Positions 20,201-30,010 of a DNA stretch of 64,000 nucleotides are shown here, piece after piece. Source of the stretch: Symsagittifera roscoffensis (taxonomy: Eukaryota; Xenacoelomorpha; Acoela; Convolutidae); contig NC_087069.1 in assembly GCF_963678635.1 (NCBI RefSeq), positions 31,893,710 to 31,957,709 of the forward strand, written 5' to 3'. Under the pieces are notes generated by a model. That model saw only the letters and a list, made by a program, of their open reading frames with translations, searched no databases and was not told the DNA's origin. The translations under genes were made by a program, and so were the position numbers. How positions within the stretch are numbered: the first letter of the stretch is position 1; each line of letters starts with the position of its first letter.

Positions 20201-21993
20201 AGATTTTGATCTTTTTTCATGTATTGATAGAATGATTTATTTGGTTCTTTATATTTTTGAGGTTTATTTTGATTGTCTTGCTGTTTTTGTCTACATTCAG
20301 AAATACTATGTCCGTATCGTCGGCAATAATTACACCATTTTTTGAAAGATGGTTTGCCTTTAGGGTTTGGGTGTTTTTCGTAAATATTGAGTATTTCAGT
20401 GATTTTTTCAACGAGGTCTGTATCTGATTCCTGTATATTGTTGATACTTGTGGTATTTGTTTCGATTCGGTTAACATATTGTAATTTCAGATTTTCTGTT
20501 TCTTCGAGTTTCATTGTGATTTCTGCTTGTTCTAGTTTGTCTACTAGTTTTCGAAAATCTAAATCGGGTTCTCGAATTGAAGAAGGATGGGATGCTCTCT
20601 TTTTTATTGCTATTTTCCTTAATTGCGGTGTTAAGGTCATCATTAGGATTTCTGTCATCTTTGTGTTTTTATAGTCATGTGTATTTAATGAATATGCTTT
20701 TCGAACTAGTGTTTTGATGCGTACTGCTAATTGCTTGATGGTTTCATTTGGTAATCTGCGAATTTCATTACATAAAACTCTTTGTTGTTGTTTGTTTCTT
20801 TCGGAGTCAAACATTTTTGAAAATTCTTGTGTAAACCTTTTCCAATTTGATTTTATTTCTAGAGGCAATACTGAAAACCATTTTTGGGCTGCGCCGTCTA
20901 AAGTTGTTTGTATCAACGCTGTGCGTCGATGTATCCAGTTTTGATGTAGTGGCGTATTAATTGGTTCAGGTCCTATATTTAAAATCAAATTTGCTGTTAC
21001 TGCATTTAAATAATCTTCTACAGAATATTCAGGGTCTGTTCCTGTGAATACCATTAATGGTTTGTTTGCTGTTATTGATGATCCACCCATAAGGTATGGA
21101 TTCATTGTCATTTGTAATGATTCTGCTGCATTTGGCATTTGAGAAAAATTTGAAAGTTGATTTCTTGTTATTTCGTGTTGTTGAAGATAATATGGGAGTG
21201 GTATTTCATTTTGCATTTGTGTCGGTTGATACGAGTGTGTGATCATTGGGTTTTGTTGCTGAATTGGTTGAAAATATTGTGTATTAATTGGGTTTTGTTG
21301 CCGAATTGGTTGTTGATTTTGTGTATCTATCGGTTGTGGAGAAAAAATTCTATGATTTGTATGTGGTTTCTGTACTCCTTGTCCACGATATTCTTGATTA
21401 TATGGTGCAAATATATCTGGTTGTAAAAAATCATCATCTGAGGATAAGTAATCCATTTGATAAGATGTTTGTTTTTTATTTTTATTTTGTTGAAAAAATG
21501 GATAGTTTTCACTACGATCCTGTGAAGGATGTAAATTTGTTTGAAAATTTACTGAATTAGTTTGTGCCATTGGGTTATCCCAGTTTCGAGATCTTGTATA
21601 ATTATTAAAATTTTTTTGTGGGGGATAATTTGTTTTTGATGGATGTGTGTAATTATAATTATGTTCTGCAAAATTGTTTCTATTGAACGTTTTACGTGTT
21701 TTTGACGGTATTGTCATGGGTCTGTATGTTTGATAATCCATGTGTGAATATTTTGGGGCAACCGAAGGTTTAACGGTTGATTGTAAGGTTACCTGTGTTT
21801 GTGAAGGGTTTGTATTTCTTGGTGTTGTTAAATTTGGACGTATCGGTGAAATGCTTTGTTGTGTAGTTCTTGTGTGTACGATTTCTTCATTTATGAAGTG
21901 TGATGGTGTCTGGATATCTTGTTGAGTGAGATTTCTAGTTCCATTGAGGTTTTCATTGTGTATGACTGTGGAGTTAAAACTATTATTTTGCAT
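17272..21993 (-). CDS. gag-pol: Gag-protease-reverse transcriptase polyprotein (element A)
   Basis: 1,573 codons in one frame, so no gag/pol frameshift is needed. Order by residue: Gln/Asn/Pro-rich region to about 310; gag capsid-like core about 314-480 (DYLNAV...WFSVLP...); CCHC zinc knuckle about 551-565 (CNYCRRYGHSISEC); a low-complexity Asn/Arg/Ser/Tyr stretch about 604-784; aspartic protease with DSGAE at about 941; RT with TADMNSAYNQ (motif A) and YLDD at about 1448, then FLGH and the connection region. The RT continues into RNase H only after a frameshift near 17310. The first M here is internal: comparison with B shows gag starts at about 22867. Confidence 0.9.
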   Translation of the reverse strand: MQNNSFNSTVIHNENLNGTRNLTQQDIQTPSHFINEEIVHTRTTQQSISPIRPNLTTPRNTNPSQTQVTLQSTVKPSVAPKYSHMDYQTYRPMTIPSKTRKTFNRNNFAEHNYNYTHPSKTNYPPQKNFNNYTRSRNWDNPMAQTNSVNFQTNLHPSQDRSENYPFFQQNKNKKQTSYQMDYLSSDDDFLQPDIFAPYNQEYRGQGVQKPHTNHRIFSPQPIDTQNQQPIRQQNPINTQYFQPIQQQNPMITHSYQPTQMQNEIPLPYYLQQHEITRNQLSNFSQMPNAAESLQMTMNPYLMGGSSITANKPLMVFTGTDPEYSVEDYLNAVTANLILNIGPEPINTPLHQNWIHRRTALIQTTLDGAAQKWFSVLPLEIKSNWKRFTQEFSKMFDSERNKQQQRVLCNEIRRLPNETIKQLAVRIKTLVRKAYSLNTHDYKNTKMTEILMMTLTPQLRKIAIKKRASHPSSIREPDLDFRKLVDKLEQAEITMKLEETENLKLQYVNRIETNTTSINNIQESDTDLVEKITEILNIYEKHPNPKGKPSFKKWCNYCRRYGHSISECRQKQQDNQNKPQKYKEPNKSFYQYMKKDQNLPNKTVYSNNSSGKPLPNNTNYTRNQSPHNSSYRGRSPERRNTQNSSQNHYNRPNSRNNYSRSNSNTTQFVSRSNSQSRNNYYPNNQSRNSSYNRNRNYSNNRNRSYSNNRNQNYPNNRSRNNSYNRSNYNRPNNNYQNRSRNNSQNRHSSYNNRYRNYSQSPHRNNNHYNNSNNRHRSSTPKHQRNINQVQSNPETTSDPPGIDDTVNDTLQLNQINCESSDSERETENTISINMIAVENDYEPIIYEQPFSSHIYENQIELLHNYYIEPIHSTQTAQETNEINTTNQSNENNKTKCLNTNHIYQNIQKEQPKEKIWTIPFLLESPRNKEFQPPDLEIDFLIDSGAESNIINIPTWNELKTLHPKLTPLETSSKLATAQGSTLVNYGKIQLFLLPTRTMEQNKILTKPFKQIFHITDIKHNIIGIPFISKYIPTINILNSKILIKDKYTKTKDTSLTFFQRLNKQPPFFSKFYPIYNQQRKHLKPLSGNIYNFLIKQVHQYDKKQNKQQLYMSDFEFKPIHKFFKITISSIKYLKNSNSDIISLHVYNNTPYQVTLPLGLLGYCETNATISPIHEKAYRVNNILQLLDICQSTILNEELSINNIISNEKRNTDYFTKTPYFKPTFNINNYTENQQKFLTMFNFQHSQITQDEFEKLAKQLIQYSSVYATSKFDVGKISSSLHLPLKLDAVFKKQRASKVPIHLHDKVNRLLDILEQYNIISPVNKEEQPKGNTFINPVIILAKGESLKIVLDARYLNSLIDESKCNWPIEPIQVILTKINGKYFTTADMNSAYNQMPLDEQSRRLTQFVIGNQQYEFNRLFYGISIGPAAFSAFVSKIFRPLILKKNAITYLDDVFMQSQTKEEMFNVLEQYHQILQNENLKAAPDKSHFFLTRVKFLGHNIERKTITPLKSRIDAIQKLQPPTNKKKIQEFLGMLNFLSKYVYKMQLYLRPFYNILRQQNNFDGIQNIKHDLKK

Positions 21994-22867
21994 ATCAGGT
22001 AAAATGTATTGTAGTTTAATGGTGTTGCGTCAATGGTTAAGGGTATTACTCTTACATAATCTCTTACATAAGATATCGTACTTATTGCTTGACTTGAGAT
22101 TGATTGTGGGAAGTTTATGAATGCGGGATGAGACCATTCGGGGTCCCAAACGTAGTCTGATTGTTCTGTGATGGCGGTATCATCGTTTGAATTTTGAGGT
22201 CTAAAATTTCTTCTTGCTTGTGAAATTAAATCTATATTATGTGTGAAATAATCTATTATAAACCATGCCAAAATTTTTTGTAAATCATGTTTTGTATGTT
22301 GTGAAACATCATCTTTGGTGAAATTTTCTTTAATTGTATGTAGAAAAGTTGAAAATAGTGTGATTTCATGTCGTACCTTTATATGTTTGGATGTCTTTGC
22401 TCTGTCGGTGAGACATTTGAGATTGGTATTTCGTTTTCTAATATTGAGATATAACTATATATTATTGCAAAAACTTCATTAGTAAATATGGAGTTTGCTC
22501 TTTGTGAGTTATGATATTGTATGCTTTTTATATATTCTGAGAATACTTTTGAAAATTCTAAATCAAGGTCGTCTGTTTGAATTATATATTTGCTGTGATT
22601 TTGGTTTGTTGAGCTGAATTCTATGGAGTAGATTCCGTATTGTTGTGTTAAGTTGCATATATCTTTCAAATAGTGATTGATAATTTGTCTTTTGATTTTT
22701 ACATCTGGGAACTCTGTTTTACATGGACTGATTCCGGGTTCAAACAAATTTAAGAGTAAATTTTTGCAAAATATATGCTGTCCTCTATCAGTGGTTGCAT
22801 CTACGATAAAGGGGAAGATATCATCATCATCTGGACTTTCTTCACCTGGGGTGTGTGTTGAGCTCAT
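21994..22867 (-). pseudogene. gag: N-terminal part of Gag (element A), frameshifted
   Basis: The ATG at 22865-22867 opens an acidic N terminus (ESPDDDDIFPF) followed by a globular segment. The frame breaks near 22395, where A has 5 extra bases relative to B. It continues in a second frame (about 22271-22020) and is off by one again near 22000. In B the same region is a single 420-codon frame. The domain (NLTQQYGIYSIEFSS..., about 260 residues) is not one I recognise from standard Gag proteins. Confidence 0.7.
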
Positions 22868-22885
22868 TTTTTTGTTTGATGACTG

Positions 22886-23308
22886 TTAATATGTAATTAT
22901 CAATGTGTCTAATTGGTTGATTCCAATTGTATAAATGTACTGGTTTGTGTTTATATTGCTTTTTATTCTTCTTTTTCCTCTTTTTGATGAATTTGAAGTT
23001 GTTTCTGAGTCGGAAAAATATAATTGATCGTGAATGGGGCAATTTTTATCTATAGATTCTTTTAATTTATAAAGTTCGTCTAAATTGCTGGCTTCTGATT
23101 CTGAAAATGCGTTTCTATTTTTGGAAAATCTTTTTCGTGTTATTTGTCTTTGTTTAGTTATTATTTTTCTTTTTAGTGTTTGTCGTTTTGTTCTAATGTA
23201 TCCAACTGTTTGTGTATGAGGTGTGATTACAAGGTCGTATTTTTTGTTATCTATTTCACAATTGTGTAAAACGATTGTTTGTTTATTTCCTAGGTTTTTA
23301 AATGACAT
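22886..23308 (-). pseudogene. ORF1, basic protein upstream of gag (element A)
   Basis: 140 codons starting MSFKNLGNKQTIVLHN. Middle residues are Lys/Arg-rich (RTKRQTLKRK), then an acidic stretch with Ser/Glu. The last 20-30 residues are out of frame compared with B (155 codons), where the ORF ends 26 nt inside gag. It is the first ORF after the leader. The function is unknown; the basic region could bind nucleic acid. Confidence 0.6.
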
Positions 23309-23654
23309 AAGGTTTAGGATGATGGGTGCAAAGAGTTGTTAAATGATTTCTATTTTCTTAGACTGTTAGTCCTTACGATTTTTTGGTTAGCTTAACCTGG
23401 GTCTATTTGTTCAGGGTTGGAGAGAAAAGTATATCGATTCCGAAGAATGATTTTATACTTTCTCGTGGCTAGTATAAGCTAAGGTGTTAACTTACTTAAT
23501 CTTACTTAAGGGTAGTGATTGTGTTCAAGGGTTGGAGAATAGTAAATCGATCCACAAGGTTCAGGTATAAATAGAACGCGAGTAGTTCGTTAGATACTAT
23601 TTTAAACTTACTAAGTCTAAGATTTATCCTGGGTCTGGTAAGAAGGGGGATCAC
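23309..23654 (-). other. 5' leader of element A
   Basis: About 350 nt between the primer-binding site and ORF1. It matches the inner part of the B leader up to 23640 (CCTGGGTCTGGTAAGA), then jumps directly to the primer site. B has about 890 nt more here. Confidence 0.6.
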
Positions 23655-23665
23655 TGGTCGCACCA
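23655..23665 (-). promoter_or_regulatory. Primer-binding site (element A)
   Basis: The minus strand reads TGGTGCGACCA two nt after the 5' LTR. It would pair with a tRNA 3' end ...GGTCGCACCA. The same 11 nt occur at the same place in B, and A and B differ directly after them. The tRNA species is not identified. Confidence 0.7.
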
Positions 23666-23667
23666 GA

Positions 23668-24075
23668 TGAGTTAGGACCGAAGTGTAACTCATAGAGTAA
23701 TTTCGGATAGGGTACACCGTCTGCTCGTCACGCTATCTTATTTTCGGCCGGATAGATTCGTGCAACTTCTTAGTCTAATACCAATCCTAATCTTACTCTT
23801 ATACTATCTAGTCTCAGGTTGTTTAACTAGTCTCTGCTAGGCTCAATAGATCTAGGGTATACTGGTTTATTGCGGCTGCTGAAGTCTTCTTGGAGAGTCA
23901 ACTAATTTCTAAGTTAAATTCAAATCTCTCTGGTGCTGAAATTACAAGTAATTTCAGCACTTACAAATAAGTGGATTGTTAGTCAGATGGATCATGATTG
24001 GTTAATATTAAATACTTTACATTGGTAAAATATCTAATTTATCCAATCATAAAATGTAGTTTAGATCAGGTTCCA
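23668..24075 (-). repeat. 5' LTR of element A
   Basis: 408 bp, the partner of 6062-6471. It drives minus-strand transcription of the element. The 11-bp-arm palindrome is at 23935-23958. Confidence 0.92.
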
Positions 24076-24639
24076 AATGCCTGCAATGATCTGCAACCCT
24101 TTATTAAATTGTTTCTCTGCTTTCTGAATTGCCGATTGTATTGGATCAATATCAGTTTGCGATGCAATTTTTATCGGACAATCATCGGCAATTGATGGAT
24201 TTTTGACTTCAATTATTACAATGTAGTTTGAACCAATTACAAAAAAATCGTGTTCTGCTTCATCTGCGTGTAAATTCTTTTTATCGCAGTTTGGGTTCTG
24301 GGTTTTCTTGGAGTACTCTTTCGGATTATGATTTTGATCCCAAAGTCGGAACTGATAGTGATTATACTTCAAACCGTGCAGCACAAATATTTCGTCATTA
24401 AGTTTCCCCATAGCTCGGTAAATTTTTGCTTCAGCTTCATAATCGCTTTGCAGTCTCGCCTCTTCTGCAATGTTCTTCTCTTTTGCAATATCTGCTTCTC
24501 GATAAAAATCAATTCTCTGTTGACTGGGCGCCGGGGGGAACATAACTGGGAAATCTCTCCCAGTGCAATGCTCGTCCACTACTTTTTTGCCCGCAGAAAA
24601 GTAATCGGACACCGACTTCAGAAAATCACTCTCAGACAT
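24076..24639 (-). CDS. Host gene with nuclease-like E-V-K motif, interrupted by element A
   Basis: The ATG at 24637-24639 opens a regular coding frame (192 codons, the last four from the LTR). The middle part contains EHDFFVIGSNYIVIIEVKN, a hydrophobic strand-D...E-x-K pattern like PD-(D/E)XK nucleases (NERD-like domains). A Q-A-x-Q helix (IQSAIQKAEKQFNKGLQII) follows. Element A sits at codon 189. Reading across the empty site, the frame would add WQRIFN and stop at 6038-6040. The present copy instead gains Asn-Leu-Ile from the LTR. The protein may be almost unchanged, but its 3' UTR now lies 18 kb away. The family assignment is tentative; it could be another restriction-fold protein. Confidence 0.6.
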
Positions 24640-25433
24640 GGTAAAGTGGTAAAATTAGACTCGCATGAGTTGAATATACAAGAATTGAACCACTTCTCGA
24701 TAGCATCCCCGGTTGACTAAAACAAACTCGTTTGTACAAATACACTCGACCTCTGACGTAACATTACAAAGTTTATGTTTACCTATACAATTTTTAGTTT
24801 TTCTTTTTTTTTCTCTAAAACGAGATCATAAATCCATCAAGTATACAGCATGTCTTTGAAACATATCAACGAACAGCTCAAAGGTGTTAAGTGGAAACTC
24901 ATTCATTGCTCAAAACTAGATTTTGCGCTTTGATAAATTTTTCAAGTTAAAATTAGTTTTTTCTTGTTAGGAGAATTGTTTTGAACCTTCTTTTTACGAA
25001 AGCGAATTATGATTTAAAAAGCAGATAGAAACGTGGCGATTTTATAAATGTCATCCTGCTGATTCAACAAAACTTGATATCAAAAAAGTTAAATATCTAA
25101 GTTTTTTGCAGTTTCATCATTAGAAGAGTCTCAGCTGTTTATCAATGAAGCTTCCAAATTTTAAGAGATCTCCAGGCACAAAATAGTGCAAAACTCAGAG
25201 GCTTAAGACAGAGCTCAACATGTACTTGTTTGCTTCTGAATTCTTCTGACTAATATCTTACATGAGCTTAAGACTTTTCGATCTTTGTTACTATGTATAT
25301 GAAATCCCATGACAAATGATAAACCATTACGGTTGAAATGGAGGCCGAGCAAAAAGCAAAATGGGTTAAAGAGTAGAAAATACTAAAAAACACAAAAATG
25401 TTAAATTATACATTGAAATCAAAAAACAAATCC
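24640..25433. other. Intergenic, no gene seen
   Basis: AT-rich sequence upstream of the nuclease-like gene. Its promoter should lie in the first few hundred bases, but I see no distinctive site. No coding frame is supported. Confidence 0.5.
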
Positions 25434-26111
25434 AGCGCTGATTTAAATTAACAGGACAAAACGAACATTAGACAAAGAAGATTAGACAAAGAATTAAGAA
25501 TTAATATGCTGCAATTTCTCTCCAAAATTTTCAACAAACTGTATGTACCCCAAAAATGGGTCAATTTGGTTTCTTTTAATGTTATTAAGAATTACGCTGA
25601 AACTAATTTGTTAATAGATGCGAAAACTATATCACAAGAAGCCTCTTACATATCCCAACTAAGTCCTGGAAAATGTTAAATCTCCAAAAATTTGCGCAAA
25701 CTGTTTAAAACTTGTTTTTGAGTAAAACTTTTGAGTTTTATAAAATAAAAACACATTTATTGACGATCAACCAAAGATTTTTTCTCTTATCCAGGTTTTT
25801 GGAGGTTTAATTCTTCTCGAATTTTGCTGGGATGTGTAAGAGGCTTCTTGTGATATAGTTTTCTCATCTATTAACAAAGTAGTTTCAGCGTTAATCTTGA
25901 TTAATTAAAAAAGCCAAAATGACCTATTTTTGAGGCTATAAATTTGGTTTATAATTTCAGTTAAGAAAAAATTGCAGCCTATTAGTTGTGGTAAAACTCT
26001 AAACAAGTTTGTTATTTTCACTTATTATCTAATTTAAACCCAAATTGAAAAAAAAAACGCGTTCAAAATTCAAGTTTTGTTTGTTTTGTCTGGATAATTT
26101 AAGTCAGCACT
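25434..26111. mobile_element. Long inverted-repeat element (foldback/MITE)
   Basis: Arms at about 25434-25705 and 25790-26111 are reverse complements at roughly 75-80 percent by eye. Examples are GCTGATTTAAATTA at the left end against GCTGACTTAAATTA at the right, and the inner block CTCTTACATATCCCA against its complement at 25830-25845. The loop is about 85 nt. There is no transposase, and the target duplication could not be fixed. Confidence 0.75.
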
Positions 26112-29100
26112 ATATTAGAATAATCAATTCTGTCAATGAAATGAATAAAACACTCACTCATAAATTGGAGTAAGTTTGTTCAATTATTTACGAATTGTTT
26201 GGTATATTTGTGCGATCAATTTCCAATAAGTTATAAGCGAAATATGGCAGTTCAAACAGAAGTTTTCAGCCGAAAAGTTTTTGTATCCAGCTCATAAAAC
26301 CCTCGTTTTTTTTCGGTGGAGTCACACAACGGCAAATTCTTCGAACTTCTACTCGTGACTTCAGTTCTTGAATTGTTAGTTTTTTAGTTTCTGGACTCCA
26401 ATTAGATCTTTTTAGTCTCTGTTTCAGTTTTTGCTTTTATTTGTCGTTCGAATCTACAAGATGGTCAAACACGTTCCATATTTCCATCGGAATTGGACCC
26501 AGCATTCAAACACAATCAAAAAAATTTCCAATTTTTTCGCACGAATTGATTTTTTTTTAGTTTTTTCTCTTGATAATGAGCCCACGCCATGCTTATCTCC
26601 TTAACAGGTATATCTCCCAAAATGTGTCAAATCATGAAAAATTAATCAAAACGTCGATATTACCCTGTTTTTCTGCTCAGTTATTAGAAAGTTGGGCATC
26701 AAGGGAAAACCGACTAACCTATTGCATTTTCGGACAAAACTTTGAGAAAAAATTTCTTAATAATTTTTTGTATTTTCTAGTCGAAAATCCCTCAAACTGC
26801 AGAAACTTTCCAAGTATGAGCCGATCTGAAGTTGGTGTAGTTTTGAAGAAAAGGAGGTGCGGCAGTTTTGAAAGTTCGATCACACAAAGTTTTTTGGATT
26901 CTCACCGAAAAATCAAGACACTGTTTGGTACCTTGACGATTCAGAGTCATTGTCTAAGATCCTTGAAGGTCGATATCTTTGAAAGTTTTTAGCCGTGTAG
27001 GTAAAGTTTTGTTCCGTTTCCTTCGTGTACTTTGCCGAATTGTATCGTATTATTAGGCCAAAAATTGCTGATCCAAAAATTCCTCACATTAAGATAACAT
27101 AAATTTTTTGCAGTGGTATTGTATATATTTTTTTGACATTTTCGATAACTTTTTCTAAAAATAATTTCGTCTCAAAATGATTGTGACCGGAAGTTTTATT
27201 TTTAATTGAATTATTTATAACATTCAAGAAAAGTTCACACATTTGTAATATTGGATATCTTTGTTTTCATTTTTTTTTGAATTTTTTTCATTAATTAGAT
27301 GTTCGCCATTTCTTTTCGACTGAATGAAAATTTCTTTCTTTCGCAGAAACGACCAGTTAAAATTATAAATGATGGGTTGAAATTAAAAGATCAATGTCTA
27401 CTTTATTTTTAGTTACAGTTACAAGTAGAGTTAATTACACTCTATTTTTAGACACATTCTGCTCTTAGACCCTTCTTCCTAATGATAGGCCATCCGTTTA
27501 ATTATTAGTTGATCAATTGTCTTTCCATTCCATTTCTTCAATCCATTTCCTAAGTCATCAACTGTTTTTTTTCTAACTTTTGAGCCTACATACGGGGGTT
27601 GTTCTCATGGGCGAAGGACCGAAATGGCGATCGACTAATGGGCAAAAGACCGAAAATAAAACAACCGAAAGTCAGTTATTAAAATGAATCAGTTGACGGT
27701 CAACTAAAAGGAGTTACGTGAAGCAATGTTTTGCTTTTTTATATAACGAAACCCTTGCAATATAAAATTTGTTCCAATTCGCCGGCGGTCAGTCATAATT
27801 TGAAAGTTTTGCTCATTTCTGTCGTTTTTATATTCGGCCAGTAATAATATAAAGTGCCTGGAAATATTAACTTTCCTTGAAGTGTTCGCGCTTTCTTTTC
27901 AAACTTTAGAATACTAAAATCTTGGCTGAAATAGTTTGGAATATTTGGCTGGCTTTTATTTTTGCTTATCCGGTCCTAGGCCTATGAGAGATTCCACCCC
28001 TGCAATCGGCAGTATATGATAGTGATGTTAAGGAGTTGGTTGCTCTGGCAATCTTTTTGATCATTTTTTAAAACCGAAAACTTGATTCTCACATTTTACT
28101 TGAACCACAAAAAATTATTGAGTCCGGTTAAAAATGTACACGATTTACCCAAGTTTGAAGTCACTGTTTTGAAGAAAAAGTTGTAGACTCTGGCAAAGAA
28201 ACTGTGCAACAAAAATAAAAGTTACCGTAAATCTGAAAATCAGTTATTACAGAAGAAAATGAAAATTATTACAGTCAAAAATGCATATGTAATACCTCAC
28301 ATGCTAGATAATTGCAGTAACTCTGAAAGTAAATTAAATAAACAGAAAAAAAACGAATGGCCATATACTAATATGCACAAACAACCACTCTTTTTCTTAT
28401 GCACAAGCAGTTATTTGCATTAGTTATGCACAAGCAGAAACTAATTACCGAAAATTTTTTAAAATGCTTGTGAAACGTGCTTTCAAAGTTTTCGAGAAGC
28501 GTTTACAAAAATAACAATATAATATGATAAACTGAAATCAACTTCAATACCAAATATTTCTCATGTTAAAATATGTACACCCAAAGTTTGTTTACAAAAG
28601 GCTGATGTAATTTATAACAGCAAAAAAAAAAGAATTCTAAATTACTCAACCTTTGATACTTCATAACACAAACAGGTCTCCATAGTTCACAAACTCAAAA
28701 TCAATACTGAAAATTTATAGAGATACAGACAATTGAATACAAAACCTAAATTTATTAGAAGCGGATGAAGAAATTGAAAAAACGATTTTGTATTAATTTT
28801 TTATGCCTTTTTGCAACTTTTTGGTTTGGAATTTTGAAAAAAGCATGGGTTTTTCCAAATCTGAATTTAAAGCGCCCAGTGCAGAGGCGGACTAAAATTC
28901 CCCTAGCTCTCCTTCTGCATTTTATTCAAATTTAGGTTAATTTTAGTTGGCGAGCCATGTTCAACAAAGGCTTGTCATCATGAGTTGACATGAAAACCGC
29001 CATTTTAAGCTTAAGATTTTTGGGACATACATTACTGAGGATTTTTTGTCTGTGTATTTTTCAGTTTTGTTCTCGATATGTAATTGTTCTTGATTTTCTG

Positions 29101-29219
29101 AAATCAAGAACAAATACATATCCATATTTTTTGGAAAATCAACTCCACAGGGATTTAAAAATATATTTTGCCTAATGCAAAGGTTAAACAGATCAAATAA
29201 AAAGCCTCATTTTAGCTTA
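26112..29219. other. Intergenic, no supported gene
   Basis: AT-rich with short low-complexity runs. The longest ORF (26570-26992, plus, 140 codons) has no recognisable motif and sits in sequence with ordinary AT bias, so I do not call it. A small motif with GACCGAAAATAAAAC and GACCGAAATGG repeats near 27614-27655. Confidence 0.45.
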
Positions 29220-29297
29220 GGACGATTTCTCAGAAGGATCAAAGCTTCGCTTACGCGTTATTAGCAAAAATATTGCGCGTTAGTTATTCCATATTGG

Positions 29298-30010
29298 CAG
29301 TGGCGGTTTTAGGATTTTTTCAAAGAAGTGGCTCACTTTCTAGCAAAAAGATCAATTATAAATTGAATTTCAATCTTCGATTTTTAACAGCAAAACGATC
29401 AATTATAGATTCAGTTTTCACATCCAAGTCACTATGTATATAGCAAAGTGCTAGCGCACTTATTCGCTGCTCTGACATCGTTGCACGAAGGTAGCTTTTG
29501 AGTAACTTCAGGGCAGAGAAACTTCGCTCCGCAGTAGCCGTTGACACTGGTATAGTCGCAAAGATGCGGAGCAAAGCCTCCTCGGAACATTCTTGCATAC
29601 TTCGTAAAAGCCCTCGTGAAAAAGAATATGTCTCTCGAACCAGTTTTCTGTGCTGCCGTAATATCCCCAAATAATACACACACTTTGCAAAAAAGACCTT
29701 TCTTTTCAATCGAATATGCAAGATATGGGTGCTTAGTCAGATGATCTTTGCTCAGAAAACGTTTAACTAATCGCTCACCATCTTTGCGCTCTTCGTATGG
29801 CTATTGAAAGTTGGCTGGAGGAAGTAAATCGTCAGTTAAAAGAAAGTATTTCTCCTCCTTGGTAAGAGAATGTGACGAAACAATACCGATATCTGGTATA
29901 ATTTTTATTAAAAACCTCAAAGGGTCCCCCCTTTGCTCGTTTTCACTGTTAAAATCCGTAAGGGGGGGGGGGCTCGAGCCCCCTCAGCCCCCCCTCTAAA
30001 ACCGCCACTG
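29298..30010 (-). mobile_element. Internally deleted hAT transposon nested in the foldback arm
   Basis: 713 bp with terminal inverted repeats CAGTGGCGGTTTTAG (left) and its complement (right). It is flanked by a perfect 8-bp duplication CATATTGG at 29290-29297 and 30011-30018. It carries pieces of a hAT transposase on the minus strand and is non-autonomous. Cutting it out restores continuity of the foldback left arm, so it is the younger insertion. Confidence 0.9.
29356..29800 (-). pseudogene. hAT transposase remnant (TTF zinc finger plus dimerisation domain)
   Basis: About 29800-29640 reads GERLVKRFLSKDHL and KKGLFCKVCVLFGD, typical of the TTF-type zinc finger at the N terminus of ZNF862/ZMYM6-like hAT transposases. 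A different frame (29721-29356) gives the C-terminal dimerisation domain (TATAERSFSALKLLKSYLRA, then SALALCYIH). The catalytic middle is missing. Ends and frames show one deletion plus a frameshift. Confidence 0.8.

Larger units (their letters stand above)
6062..24075 (-). mobile_element. LTR retroelement A, Ty3/Gypsy-type with env, 18.0 kb
   Basis: The element is bounded by two LTRs of 410 and 408 bp that differ at about 5 substitutions and one 2-bp indel. The ends are TGAG...TCCA on the plus strand (TG...CA). Flanks repeat CCAAAT at 6056-6061 and at 24073-24078, where it overlaps the LTR edge, so the duplication is 3-6 bp and its exact size is ambiguous. Minus-strand gene order is ORF1, gag, protease, RT, RNase H, integrase, small membrane ORF, ATG-less ORF, env and a 602-codon-equivalent ORF. 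The domain order RT-RNaseH-IN places it with Ty3/Gypsy-like elements. 18 kb is much longer than the usual 5-10 kb. Frameshifts break ORF1, gag, pol (two) and the last ORF, and env is truncated at its C terminus. Confidence 0.92.

Noticed and set aside
26570..26992. 140-codon plus-strand ORF
   Set aside because: No motif, no splice or polyadenylation context, and composition like the surrounding AT-rich DNA.
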